Below are positions 53,213 to 61,657 of a stretch of DNA of 64,000 bases, in pieces (the first letter of the stretch is position 1; each line of letters starts with the position of its first letter). Under the pieces are notes generated by a model. The model had not been told where the DNA came from. It worked only from the letters and a program-made list of their open reading frames with translations, and did not search any database. The DNA comes from Skermanella pratensis. Lineage in GTDB: Bacteria > Pseudomonadota > Alphaproteobacteria > Azospirillales > Azospirillaceae. The DNA lies in contig NZ_CP030265.1 of the NCBI RefSeq assembly GCF_008843145.1, forward strand, positions 4,022,501-4,086,500, given 5' to 3'. Made by a program: the position numbers and the translations under genes.

Positions 53213-53807
53213 CCAGTTCGACGACGACGACGTCAACGGTACCGTTTTCCGCGACGTCATCACGCTGGCCCTGTGCGGCTTCGTGGCGGTCGTGATCCTG
53301 CTGCTGCCGCACCTCAATCCCAAGCAGCAGGCACAGGCCGCCGTCAGCACGACCCCCGGCAACGTCATGGTCGAGGCCCGCTGGGCCGACGAACTGGACA
53401 CCGACATAGATTTGTGGGTCCAGGCGCCGGGCGACGTGCCGGTCGGCTATTCCAACAAGTCGGGCGTCATCTTCAACCTGCTGCGCGACGACCTTGGCCG
53501 CAACGCCGACCCGACCCAACTGAACTACGAGGTCAGCTACAGCCGGGGCATACCGCCCGGCGAGTATGCGATCAACCTGCACATGTACCGCAACAAGGCG
53601 CGGGTCTCGCCGGTCAAGGTCACGGTCGTGACCAGCGTCAAGAAACCTAATGCCGAGTCGGCGAAGCAGGTGCTGTCCAGTTCGGTCGACCTGACGGTCG
53701 AGAACCAGGAACTGACGGTCTACCGGTTCAAGCTGACGGAGGCCGGGGATCTCGTTCCCAGCAGCGTCAACAGCCTGCCGAAGGCCCTGCGGAAGTGGAG
53801 GCAGTGA
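53199..53807 (+). CDS. ExbD/TolR-like protein with a DUF2135-like periplasmic domain
   Basis: The 202-residue protein has one N-terminal membrane helix (about 18-40) starting VFRDVITLALCGF; Asp19 occupies the place of the essential proton-carrying Asp of ExbD/TolR (F-x-D-V). The periplasmic part is not the ExbD peptidoglycan-binding fold: it reads as a beta sandwich with DELDTDIDLWVQAPGD, like the Asp-rich DxDxDLWV motif of DUF2135/YfaP proteins, then GEYAINLHMYRNK. Starts at 53199 (ATG) or 53190 (GTG) are possible. Overlaps at both ends make it part of a three-gene unit. Confidence 0.75.
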   Translation: MQGLDQFDDDDVNGTVFRDVITLALCGFVAVVILLLPHLNPKQQAQAAVSTTPGNVMVEARWADELDTDIDLWVQAPGDVPVGYSNKSGVIFNLLRDDLGRNADPTQLNYEVSYSRGIPPGEYAINLHMYRNKARVSPVKVTVVTSVKKPNAESAKQVLSSSVDLTVENQELTVYRFKLTEAGDLVPSSVNSLPKALRKWRQ

Positions 53808-54331
53808 TGCAACTCATGATGAACCTCTTCGTGGTGGCGGTCGTCCTGGCCGCGGGCCTCGCCACCATCAGCATCTGGTCACCCCGCAATCTGTGGGTGA
53901 AGATCGGCGCCGTGACTCTTGCCGCCGGCTTCATGCCGCTGTCCTATGCCAGCTTCGCGGACCTGCTCAGCAAGCCGAAGCCGGTGGCGCTGGAGTGGTT
54001 CCACCGCAGCATGAGCGAGGCGACCGTGCTGAGCGCGCGGATGCAGGAGGGCGAGGCGATCTACCTGTGGCTCCAGCTGCCCGACACCGCCGAGCCGCGC
54101 TACTACAAGATCGGCTGGAGCGAGGACGTCGCCAAGCAGCTCCAGCAGGCGATGCGCGAGGCCGAGAAGAACCAGGGCGGCCTCAAGATGGAGCTGCCGT
54201 TCGAGAACACCTGGGACAAGGACAAGCCGATGTTCTACGCCCTGCCCCAGCCGAAGCTGCCGGAAAAGAACGGCGAGCGCGGCGGCGGCGACGCGCCCCT
54301 GGTTTATCAGCACCCCGGCACCAGCGCCTGA
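53807..54331 (+). CDS. Two-helix membrane protein of the TolQ-like operon
   Basis: The 174-residue protein has two N-terminal membrane helices (about 4-26 and 33-55) and a soluble C-terminal part (VALEWFHRSMSEATVLSARMQEGEAIYLWLQLPD..ARYYKIGWSEDVAKQLQQAMREAEKN) ending in a Pro/Gly-rich tail. I do not recognise the family. GGAGG is 5 bases before the ATG, which shares a base with the upstream stop. Location suggests it completes the complex formed by the two preceding proteins. Confidence 0.7.
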   Translation: MQLMMNLFVVAVVLAAGLATISIWSPRNLWVKIGAVTLAAGFMPLSYASFADLLSKPKPVALEWFHRSMSEATVLSARMQEGEAIYLWLQLPDTAEPRYYKIGWSEDVAKQLQQAMREAEKNQGGLKMELPFENTWDKDKPMFYALPQPKLPEKNGERGGGDAPLVYQHPGTSA

Positions 54332-54362
54332 CGGCCAGGCCTCCGGTCGAGCGGCTCTCCGG

Positions 54363-54394
54363 AACGCCTCCTCCCGATCCCGGGGAGGAGGCGT
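54363..54394. terminator. Bidirectional terminator between convergent operons
   Basis: AACGCCTCCTCCC (54363-54375) pairs with GGGGAGGAGGCGTT (54382-54394). It lies between the TolQ-like operon (plus) and ycjF (minus) and could serve both, although the T tracts are short. Confidence 0.7.
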
Positions 54395-54409
54395 TCTGCT
54401 TTCCGGACG

Positions 54410-55411
54410 CTACAGGACCTGCTTCGGCACCTTCAGCAGTTCCCGCCGGATGCGCCTGAGGCTGGGGCGGTTGGTCTCGTCATAGGCCAGCGGCCGGCAC
54501 AGATGCATGGCGGTGAGCCCGACGCGGGCGGTCAGCAGGCCGTTGATCACCCCCTGCCCCACGCGGGTCGAGAGCGATGCCGCGAGCGTGCTTCCCAGGG
54601 CCTCCACCATCAGGTCGTTGCCGCTCTCCGCGACGCCGGCAATCGCGATGTTGGCGAGCATCCGGCGCAGCAGCTTCAGGCTGCCGACATAGCCCGGACG
54701 GGCACCGTAGAGGGTGGCGACCTCGCGGACCAGCTTCAGGTTCCGCCATAGCACGATCACCACGTCGAGCAGCGCCGCCGGGCTCAGCGCCGTGGCGACC
54801 GCGGTGTCGCGGGCGGCGCGCAGCACCAACTGGTACGAGCGGCGGTCGATGTCCTGGAGCAGCTGGAGATCGACCATGCGCACGACCTCGCGGTCGTCGT
54901 GCGCGTCGCTCAGATTGTCCCGGAGAGCCTGGACCTGAGCCGACAGGTCGCGCCGGTCGCCGTAGAGCGAGGCGACCGCCCCGGCGTAGCGCGCGGCTTC
55001 GCCATGGGTGCCGGATGTCCGCAGGTGCTCCGCTTCCTCCCGCAGCCCGTCGATCCGGCGCAGCCGGCGAAGGCTGCGCAGCTCCCCGGCGAGCAGGCCG
55101 AAGCCGCCAAGCACGGCGCCGCCCGCCAGCGCCACGGCGCCACCGCCCAGCAGGACGCTGGTCTCGAAGGCGCGCCGGACCAGATCGACCGTGTCGTAGC
55201 CGACCGCCAGCGCCACCAGCGCCGCCGCCGAGCCGACCAGCAGCCGGACCGCCCAGCGCCGGGGTGCGGGGACAGGCTCCGGCAGCTCGGAGTCGGCCGT
55301 GACTTCTCCCGCCGCCGCGGCGGGCCGATCGTCCGGAACCACGACGACTGCGCCGCCGGGGTCCAGTTCCATCGGCGCGATATAGTCCTTGTCACGCGTC
55401 CGCCCGGTCAT
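54410..55411 (-). CDS. ycjF: YcjF-family membrane protein (DUF697)
   Basis: The 333-residue protein has an N-terminal Pro/Glu-rich cytoplasmic region, two membrane helices (about 54-72 and 86-107), a charged helical region (RSLRRLRRIDGLREEAEHL) and the C-terminal DUF697 domain (SPAALLDVVIVLWRNLKLVREVATLYG, RPGYVGSLKLLRRMLANIAIAGVAES). Paired with YcjX everywhere; in enterobacteria the pair belongs to the phage-shock regulon. No pspABC genes are here. ATGA overlap with ycjX fixes the start. Confidence 0.88.
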   Translation of the reverse strand: MTGRTRDKDYIAPMELDPGGAVVVVPDDRPAAAAGEVTADSELPEPVPAPRRWAVRLLVGSAAALVALAVGYDTVDLVRRAFETSVLLGGGAVALAGGAVLGGFGLLAGELRSLRRLRRIDGLREEAEHLRTSGTHGEAARYAGAVASLYGDRRDLSAQVQALRDNLSDAHDDREVVRMVDLQLLQDIDRRSYQLVLRAARDTAVATALSPAALLDVVIVLWRNLKLVREVATLYGARPGYVGSLKLLRRMLANIAIAGVAESGNDLMVEALGSTLAASLSTRVGQGVINGLLTARVGLTAMHLCRPLAYDETNRPSLRRIRRELLKVPKQVL

Positions 55412-56883
55412 GACAGGAAATCTCCGATCAGGAAGTCCAGCGCCTGGTCGAGCCGGATGTTCGGCAGGCCCCGGCCCTGCCGGACCGACAGCAGGGGCGG
55501 CCGGAAGTCCAGGAAGTTGAGCCGGCGCACGCCGTCGTCGGTCAGCAGCCGATGGTCGTCCGGGATCTCGCCGGGGTACAGGACAGTCGGCTCGGTTCGC
55601 CCGATGGGGATGCCGCGCACGCAGGCGAGTTGCCGCCCCTGGTGCTCGGCCATCACCGTCTCCGTGCATTTCAGCGCCGCGATCGCCATGGTTTCGACCC
55701 GCGCGCCTTCGAAGCGGATCGCGTTCCGCCGCTCCTCGACCAGACCGTCCAGCAGCCGGCGCAGGTTGGCGTGCTGGTTGGACGGGATGTGGTCGGCCTT
55801 GGTGGCGGCGAACAGCACCCGGTCGATCCGCCCGCCGAGCAGCCGGCCCAGCCAGCTCGACCTTCCGTGGCGGAAGGATTCCAGCGTGGCCGACAGGGAC
55901 GTCTGCATGTCGGCCAGGGCGGCCGGCCCGGCATTCAGCGCGCCGATCACGTCCACCAGCACGATCTGGCGGTCCAGCCGGGCGAAGTGCTCGGTGAAGA
56001 AACGCCGGACGACGTTGGTCTTGTAGGCCTCGAACCGCTCCTCCATCATCGCCCAGAGGGTATGCCGCCCGGCCCGCGCCGGCGGCTCCGGCAATGGGCA
56101 GAAGGCCAGCACCGGCGCTCCGACCAGTTCCCCCGGCTCCACGAAGCGGCCGGGCTGGATCAGGCTGAGCAGCTGGTCCGAGGCCCGGCAGGCCAGCAGG
56201 TATTCCGTGTAAAGCTCCGCCGCCCGGCGCGCCACCGCCTCCTCGGCGGGACCCGCCGGGTCGCGGTTGGACAGGTAGGCCAGCCATTCCGCCGCCAGGG
56301 CGTCGCGCGGCGCGCGCCTGGCAAGCTCCAGCGTCTCCCGCGACCACTCGGCATAGGTGCGGTCCAGCAGCGGCAGGTCTAGCAGCCACTCGCCGGGATA
56401 GTCCACGATGTCCAGGTTCAGCCGGGTCGCCCCGAGCAGCCGGCGCTTCAGCATCGTCCCCGGCATGTAGCGGAGCGCCACCCGCACCTGGCTGGTGACC
56501 TTGGTGTTGTTCGGCCATTGCGGGTCGGGCGCGGTCAGCCGGGCGATCTGGCTCTCGTAGTCGAAGCGCGGCACCGCCTGGTCGGGCTGGGGCTCCATGC
56601 GGGCGGCGATGAAGCGGCCGGTCGCGACCACGTCCAGGAACGGCAGCCGGTCGGCATGCAGCAGGTTGTCGATCAGGGCGGTAGTCAGGACCGTCTTGCC
56701 GGACCGGCGCAGGCCGGTCACGCCGATGCGCAGGTTGCCGTCCAGCATCCGGTCGGTCAGTTCGCCGACGCGGTCGATGGTCCGGCTGCCCAGGTTGGTG
56801 AGGTCGCGGAAGGGTGATGCAGGCAATCTCTGTCTCGACAGGTCCGGTTGATACGAAGTCCGTTGATATGAATCCTGCGGCAA
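55408..56883 (-). CDS. ycjX: YcjX-family P-loop GTPase-like protein
   Basis: The 491-residue protein carries the Walker A motif GLRRSGKT (about residues 57-64), DIVDYPGEWLLDLPLL as the G3-like block and TKADHI as the G4-like block. YcjX is a stress-linked nucleotide-binding protein. The TTG at 56883 is the only start that precedes the conserved helix and has no clear ribosome binding site, so the exact N-terminus is unsure. It starts 8 bases after the beta-helix gene and may share its transcript. Confidence 0.85.
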   Translation of the reverse strand: MPQDSYQRTSYQPDLSRQRLPASPFRDLTNLGSRTIDRVGELTDRMLDGNLRIGVTGLRRSGKTVLTTALIDNLLHADRLPFLDVVATGRFIAARMEPQPDQAVPRFDYESQIARLTAPDPQWPNNTKVTSQVRVALRYMPGTMLKRRLLGATRLNLDIVDYPGEWLLDLPLLDRTYAEWSRETLELARRAPRDALAAEWLAYLSNRDPAGPAEEAVARRAAELYTEYLLACRASDQLLSLIQPGRFVEPGELVGAPVLAFCPLPEPPARAGRHTLWAMMEERFEAYKTNVVRRFFTEHFARLDRQIVLVDVIGALNAGPAALADMQTSLSATLESFRHGRSSWLGRLLGGRIDRVLFAATKADHIPSNQHANLRRLLDGLVEERRNAIRFEGARVETMAIAALKCTETVMAEHQGRQLACVRGIPIGRTEPTVLYPGEIPDDHRLLTDDGVRRLNFLDFRPPLLSVRQGRGLPNIRLDQALDFLIGDFLS

Positions 56884-56890
56884 AGCCTAT

Positions 56891-57961
56891 CTATCGCGAA
56901 CCGGCGGGAAGCACATCCGTCCTGTGCAGGTCGGCCCACCGTGCGAGATCGCCGCCCTGGACCGCCGCCGTGCCGATGCCGGGCGCCGGCTCTCGCTCGT
57001 TGTTCTCCAGCCGGTTGTCGTGGTTGTGCATCGGCTCGTGGCCGCGGTTGCTGACCCGCTCGTTCAGGCAAGCCCGCCGTCCCGCGCAGAGGTTGCGCGT
57101 GACCTTATTGCCGGTGGCCCCGTAGATCAGCAGCCCGACCCGCCCTGCTTCGATGTCGTTTCCGACGACCGTGTTGTACTTGGCCTCCGAGTCCGTTCCG
57201 GGACGCATCCAGCGGCCCGTGGTCAGGCCGCCGACGGAGATGCCGTCGCGCTCGCACCCTTTCATGACATTGCCGGCGACGAAGTTGCCCTCGCTGCCGC
57301 CCTTCATCATCAGGCAGGTATGGCCGGGCGTGCCGTCGACGACGTTGCCGATCAATTGCGAGCCGTTGACCGCGACGAGGTCGATGCCGCCGTCGCCGTT
57401 GCCGTTGCGGTCGGCGCCGCTGTCGCGGACGATGTTGCGATAGAGATGGACATTGTCCGCCTGGCTGATCTTGATGCCGTCCTCGCCCGCCCGCTCGACC
57501 AGATTGTCGGCGATCACGATGTTCCGGGCATACCGGGACATGTCGCTGGTGTCGCGCCCGGACAGTCCGAACTGGATGCCGTTGCCCCCCGCCCCGGCGA
57601 TCACGTGGAAGCCGAACACCCCGACGTTCCGCGTCCCGAAGCCGTAGATCCCGGTCTTGCCCGAAACGATGCGCGCCTCCCTGCGGCCGTCGGCCGAGAT
57701 CAGCCGGATCGGAGCATCCTCCGTGCCGCTCTTGGAGAACTTGACCGGACCCTGATAGGTTCCCGCCTTGACCATGATGTCGGTGCCGGGCACCGCGCGT
57801 TCGATCGCCACGTTGATGTCGCTGACCGGTCCGTCGGGCGAAACCCAGATCCGGTATCTCTGCTCCCCCCCGGCGTCGAACGGCGGGGCGGCCCGGGACG
57901 CGGCCGGCCAGGCGGAGACGACGCCCGACAGCAGCAGGGCGAAGAGGATCGGACGCTTCAT
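56891..57961 (-). CDS. Secreted right-handed beta-helix protein
   Basis: The 356-residue protein has a signal peptide (residues 1-25, ending RAA) and a pectate-lyase-like parallel beta-helix: repeated turns such as NIVIADNLVERAGEDGIKISQADNVHLYRNIVRDSG, SQLIGNVVDGT, NFVAGNVMKGCERDGISVGG and KVTRNLCAGR. Such folds occur in polysaccharide lyases and epimerases and in carbohydrate-binding proteins; no catalytic triad could be assigned. The start at 57961 gives the signal MKRPILFALLLSG. Confidence 0.8.
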   Translation of the reverse strand: MKRPILFALLLSGVVSAWPAASRAAPPFDAGGEQRYRIWVSPDGPVSDINVAIERAVPGTDIMVKAGTYQGPVKFSKSGTEDAPIRLISADGRREARIVSGKTGIYGFGTRNVGVFGFHVIAGAGGNGIQFGLSGRDTSDMSRYARNIVIADNLVERAGEDGIKISQADNVHLYRNIVRDSGADRNGNGDGGIDLVAVNGSQLIGNVVDGTPGHTCLMMKGGSEGNFVAGNVMKGCERDGISVGGLTTGRWMRPGTDSEAKYNTVVGNDIEAGRVGLLIYGATGNKVTRNLCAGRRACLNERVSNRGHEPMHNHDNRLENNEREPAPGIGTAAVQGGDLARWADLHRTDVLPAGSR

Positions 57962-58036
57962 CGACAGGCAAGGCATGGGTAACGCGAACTCCATCCGGTC
58001 AGGAAAGATTGCAGGGGCGGCCGAGCGGATCTCCGG

Positions 58037-59035
58037 TCAGGCGCCGAGCTCGAACATCAGCAGCAGGGTTCGCTGGAAACCCCAGAGATTGTCGTCGGAG
58101 ACGACGTAGAGCAACGTCCTGCCGTCGGGCGTCGACACCGCGGAGATGCCCTCGAAGTTGTCGGTCGTGACCGGCGGCTCCAGCACCGCCAGTTCGGTCC
58201 CGGACAACTCGCCACCCGCCTCGATCGAGGCGCCGGGCACCCGGACGATCCGCGCGCCGAACCCGCCCAGGATCGAGGCCCGCCGCTCCAGGACCACGAG
58301 GTCGCCGTCAGGCAGGAACGTGGCGTCGGTCGGCCGGTACGGCGCTCGACCGCGATAGCTCAGGCTTTCCCAGCCCTCCGCGCCCCCCAGCCAGGCCCGG
58401 CTGAAGCCGGCCTTGTCGTCGGACCCTTCCTCGATCACCAGCATCCGCCCGTCGGGGAGGGCCGCCAGCGCCTCCGGCCCGCTGTTGCCTTCGGCGCTCC
58501 GGATACCCGGCGGGCGCGGCAGCTTGGGCAGCGGCCGCGTCACCGGTCCGTCCGGATGGGAGGAATACAGCTCGACCCGGTGCCAGCGCTCGAAGCTGAC
58601 CGCCCAGCGCCCGTCGGGCAGCCGGGCCAGCCCTTCGGAGTCGGCACGGTTGGTCTTGGCCTGCTTCCCGTCGATATCGAGCAGCGGCGCCACGGTGATG
58701 CCGCGCACCCCCGCGAGATCGCCCGCGTCGTCGTAATCCAGGTTGCCGGTAACCACGTTGCCGCGGTCGGAGACGGCGACGAACCGGCGCCCGTCCGGTT
58801 CGACCACGATGCCGGACAGGCCGCCGAAATCCGGATCGGAGTCCCTGAGCGCCAAGCCGCCCCGGTATATGAGCGTCCCGACGTCCCGCCGGTCGGGACG
58901 GCTGTCGTCGAGCCGGACGGGATACGAGTTTTCCAGGGGACCGTTGGCGGTCAGCGGCGAGCAGCCTACGACCGCCAGGGTGGCGAGCGAGGCGAGGAGG
59001 AACGCCCGCCGGACGAAATCTTGAAGTGCAGCCAT
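58037..59035 (-). CDS. Lipoprotein with esterase-like phytase-family propeller
   Basis: The 332-residue protein has a signal with lipobox VVGCS (Cys about residue 25). The rest matches the 'esterase-like activity of phytase' family: FGGLSGIVVEPDGRRFVAVSDRGN, ADSEGLARLPDGRWAVSFERWHRV, NSGPEALAALPDGRMLVIEEGSDD, RPTDATFLPDGDLVVLERRAS and NFEGISAVSTPDGRTLLYVVSDDN are five blades of a beta propeller, each with the PDGR turn. The ATG at 59035 was chosen for the lipoprotein signal. Substrate unknown. Confidence 0.85.
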   Translation of the reverse strand: MAALQDFVRRAFLLASLATLAVVGCSPLTANGPLENSYPVRLDDSRPDRRDVGTLIYRGGLALRDSDPDFGGLSGIVVEPDGRRFVAVSDRGNVVTGNLDYDDAGDLAGVRGITVAPLLDIDGKQAKTNRADSEGLARLPDGRWAVSFERWHRVELYSSHPDGPVTRPLPKLPRPPGIRSAEGNSGPEALAALPDGRMLVIEEGSDDKAGFSRAWLGGAEGWESLSYRGRAPYRPTDATFLPDGDLVVLERRASILGGFGARIVRVPGASIEAGGELSGTELAVLEPPVTTDNFEGISAVSTPDGRTLLYVVSDDNLWGFQRTLLLMFELGA

Positions 59036-59141
59036 GGCCCCATAGATGGCATCGCCGATGATGCGGTGCGACAGCTTTTGTCGGCTCATGCCGGGTACCA
59101 CGCCGCGGTAAGACGTTTGCCCCCTGTCAGGCTGGAAGTTC

Positions 59142-59936
59142 TCAGGAGGCGCGCAAGCCCCGGCTGCGGAAGATGTTCCGGACCGTGCGGACCTGCCGTG
59201 CGCTTGGCGGCCCCAAGGCGCGAAGCGCCGGGAACGGGCAGCGGTCGCGGAGATGGATCGTCGACAGCCGGTGGAACGGCAGCACCTCGACCCGCTCGAC
59301 GTCCGGCAGCGATGCCGCGAACTCCGCCAGGGTCTCCACGTGGCGGGGATCGTCGTTGACGCCGGGAACCACCGCGAAGCGCACCCAGACCGGCTTGCGG
59401 GCGGCCCGCAGAATTCCCGCGAAACGCTGGGCGCCCGGCACCGGTGCCGATGGACGCCGGTCGAACGCTCCGGGTTCGACCGGCGTGAGGTCGAGAACCA
59501 CGAGGTCGGTCAAGTGCAGCAGCCCCTTCGCCGCGAACAGGTTGCCGCTGCCGCAGGTATCCAGGGCGGTGGCAATCCCCATGTCGCGGCACCGCCGTAA
59601 CAACTCCCGGATGAAGCCGGCCTGCTCGAGCGGCTCGGCGCCGGCCACGGTGACGCCGCCGCCGGAGACCTGCATATAGTCCGCATAGCGGGCTATCTGG
59701 TGCATCAGGCCGTCGATCCCGCCGGCGCCTGCCCTGCTTCCGGGTTCAGCGTCGGCGCAGTCGGCGCTTCGCTCCTCGGTACATCGGGCGCAACGCAACG
59801 GGCAGCCGTCCAGTTGGATGACGAAGCGGACACCCGGCCCGCCGGCCCCCGTGCCGAGCGCGGAGACGGAGTGAATGCGTCCCACGAAATTCCGGGAACT
59901 CTCCGGCGGCACCATCTGGTTGGAAAGATCGGTCAT
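59142..59936 (-). CDS. Radical SAM activating enzyme, PflA-like
   Basis: The 264-residue protein starts with NFVGRIHSVSALGTGAGGPGVRF, the PflA opening, and has the cluster motif CPLRCARC (C45, C49, C52). VSGGGVTVAGAEPLEQAGFIRELLRRC, TALDTCGSGN and RFAVVPGVNDDPRHVE follow PflA order; the usual GGE motif reads AGAEP. PflA makes the glycyl radical of pyruvate formate-lyase; no glycyl-radical enzyme gene lies in the window. A perfect FNR box is 103 bases before the ATG, consistent with anaerobic induction. Confidence 0.85.
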   Translation of the reverse strand: MTDLSNQMVPPESSRNFVGRIHSVSALGTGAGGPGVRFVIQLDGCPLRCARCTEERSADCADAEPGSRAGAGGIDGLMHQIARYADYMQVSGGGVTVAGAEPLEQAGFIRELLRRCRDMGIATALDTCGSGNLFAAKGLLHLTDLVVLDLTPVEPGAFDRRPSAPVPGAQRFAGILRAARKPVWVRFAVVPGVNDDPRHVETLAEFAASLPDVERVEVLPFHRLSTIHLRDRCPFPALRALGPPSARQVRTVRNIFRSRGLRAS

Positions 59937-60038
59937 GAAATCCCGTGCGCCCGCCCCGCCGGATGCGTTTGCGCCATCGAGCCGCCGGTACGGCACCGAC
60001 CTCGATCGTCACCATGGAGCAATGCGGCGGCGGGAGCC

Positions 60039-60052
60039 TTGATCCAAATCAA
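60039..60052. promoter_or_regulatory. FNR box between the PflA-like gene and a small ORF
   Basis: TTGATCCAAATCAA matches TTGAT-N4-ATCAA at every fixed base. It is 103 bases before the minus-strand PflA-like start and 112 bases before the plus-strand small ORF, a suitable position for either promoter. Confidence 0.75.
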
Positions 60053-60163
60053 CCTGGGGAACAGACGGCCGGCTCCGGGTAACCGAATCTACACGCGTTG
60101 CGTTTAGCCTTGCCGGCGGTGCCCGTTCGGAGGGCTGGTTCGGAAACGACGCGACGCAAGGCA

Positions 60164-60469
60164 ATGACATCGCACATGACATATGAGCTCGTTCACAAGT
60201 TCCGTGGCCAAGGCAAGATGAACGAGGCTGAAGACTGGATCAGGGCCAACGTCAAGGGGCTATGGGAGCTTCAGTTCCTCGGCATGTCCGAGGAGGTCGA
60301 CGAGTTCAAGAAGACCAAGACCTATATCTTCCATGTCCGATTCACTTTCGGGCGCAGCGAGGACATGAAGCGCTTCAAGGACGAGTACATCGACGGGAAG
60401 CCGGCGCGACGGACCCAAGCCGCCGCGCCGGCGAAGAAACGCGGGTTCTTCAGCCGCCTGTTCGAGTAG
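60164..60469 (+). CDS. Small soluble protein of unknown function
   Basis: The 101-residue product MTSHMTYELVHKFRGQGKM.. shows an alternating strand/helix pattern (about 5-75: YELVHKF, EAEDWIRANVKGLWELQFLG, TYIFHVRFTF, SEDMKRFKDEY) like a ferredoxin-like fold, then a basic tail ending KKRGFFSRLFE. I do not recognise the family. The start at 60164 has GCAAGG upstream; 60179 is also possible. The divergent FNR box suggests low-oxygen expression. Confidence 0.65.
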   Translation: MTSHMTYELVHKFRGQGKMNEAEDWIRANVKGLWELQFLGMSEEVDEFKKTKTYIFHVRFTFGRSEDMKRFKDEYIDGKPARRTQAAAPAKKRGFFSRLFE

Positions 60470-60527
60470 TCCAGCCGCAATTCCCCGGTCACGGCATCCT
60501 CCTTCACCATGTTCCGGCCACCGCGTC

Positions 60528-60552
60528 GGAACCCTCCGCTGGGCTGGATGTT
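60528..60552 (+). promoter_or_regulatory. Weak EcfG-type general-stress promoter candidate
   Basis: GGAAC followed after 16 bases by TGTT resembles the alphaproteobacterial EcfG pattern GGAAC-N16/17-CGTT with one mismatch. It lies in the 353-base gap (60470-60822), otherwise AT-rich and without a gene, about 270 bases before the kinase gene. Confidence 0.25.
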
Positions 60553-60822
60553 ATATGCCGGATACAAGACGTGCAGTCCGGCCCCAGGCCGCGGTTGGCG
60601 AAAGCCAAGTGCGATCCCTATATATTTTAGAAAAACACGAAGAAAAATCCGCGGACTTGACCGCCCTCGTGGGTCCAATCACCTAAGCCGGAAAGTATAT
60701 TTGAGAGTTAGCCTGTTTGCTGTACATAATGGCGCATTCGACGGAAACTCCGCGGTATGGATAATTGCTTTCCGCCGAGCTTTTGTTCCGCGGCGTCAAG
60801 ACCACGGTCAGGAGATCCGCAT

Positions 60823-61479
60823 TTGACAACAGCACACGCTCCTGACATGGACGATCACACGCGGCAACTTGAACAGGCCCTGAAGGAGAAAGAGGCGGCC
60901 CTGCGCGAACTGCAGCACCGGGCCAAGAACAGCCTCCAGCTCGTCATAAGCCTCCTGAAGCTCCAGAGCGGCCGCATCCGCGACCCGGATGCCCGGACCG
61001 CCTACGACCTTACGCTCCAGCGGATCGAAGCGCTGGCCATCGCATACCGCCACCTTCACGAGTCCGGCAGCGAGACCCAGGTCGAGTTCGGCCGCTACCT
61101 GAGCGAGCTGGTGACGACCACCAGCGCCAACGTGCCGGGCGGCGCCCAGGGGACCGAGATCGACGTGCAGTCGGAGAAGATCACCGGCGGGCTTTCGCTT
61201 GCCGTGCCGCTGGGCCTGATCGTCAACGAACTGCTGACCAACAGCCTGCGGCATGCGTTCCCGGCCAAGAGCTGGATCCGCATCTCGCTGACCCGCCCTG
61301 CCCCGGATACGCTCGATCTGGTGATCGCCGACAACGGCCGGGGCCTGCCCTCCGGCTTCGACCCCGACGCCGATGCCGGCATGCTGCTGGCCGAAGCCCT
61401 GGCGGCGCAGCTGAGCGCGACCCTGGCGTCCGAGACGACCGGCAGCGGCACCGTCGTGCGGATGTCGATCCCGCTTTAG
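60823..61479 (+). CDS. Small HisKA_2-type histidine kinase without sensor domain
   Basis: The 218-residue protein opens with a short coiled helix, then LRELQHRAKNSLQLVISLLKLQS, the HisKA_2 motif with phospho-acceptor H32, and an HATPase domain with N box NELLTNSLRHAF and G1 DNGRGLPSGF; the final STLASETTGSGTVVRMSIPL has the G2-like turn. No sensory domain or membrane helix remains. Kinases of this class often serve the PhyR-EcfG stress pathway. TTG at 60823 has AGGAG 8 bases before it; ATG 60847 is the alternative. Confidence 0.85.
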   Translation: MTTAHAPDMDDHTRQLEQALKEKEAALRELQHRAKNSLQLVISLLKLQSGRIRDPDARTAYDLTLQRIEALAIAYRHLHESGSETQVEFGRYLSELVTTTSANVPGGAQGTEIDVQSEKITGGLSLAVPLGLIVNELLTNSLRHAFPAKSWIRISLTRPAPDTLDLVIADNGRGLPSGFDPDADAGMLLAEALAAQLSATLASETTGSGTVVRMSIPL

Positions 61480-61591
61480 GCGACGCCTTGATCCGGCTTC
61501 GCCCGGCAGGGCGAACGCCGACATCTTCCATCGGCGCCTCGGCCACTGTCTCAGCGTCGAGCCACGGGGAACCGGCCTGCTCCACCAATGC

Positions 61592-61624
61592 GAAAGCCCG
61601 CCGAACGGGGTTCGGCGGGCTTTC
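61592..61624. terminator. Bidirectional terminator between kinase gene and rplS
   Basis: GAAAGCCCGCCGAA (61592-61605) pairs perfectly over 14 bp with TTCGGCGGGCTTTC (61611-61624), loop CGGGG. It serves the converging kinase (plus) and rplS (minus) transcripts. Confidence 0.85.
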
Positions 61625-61657
61625 GCTTCATGCCCGGCAAGGGTGCCGGCGCGGTCC

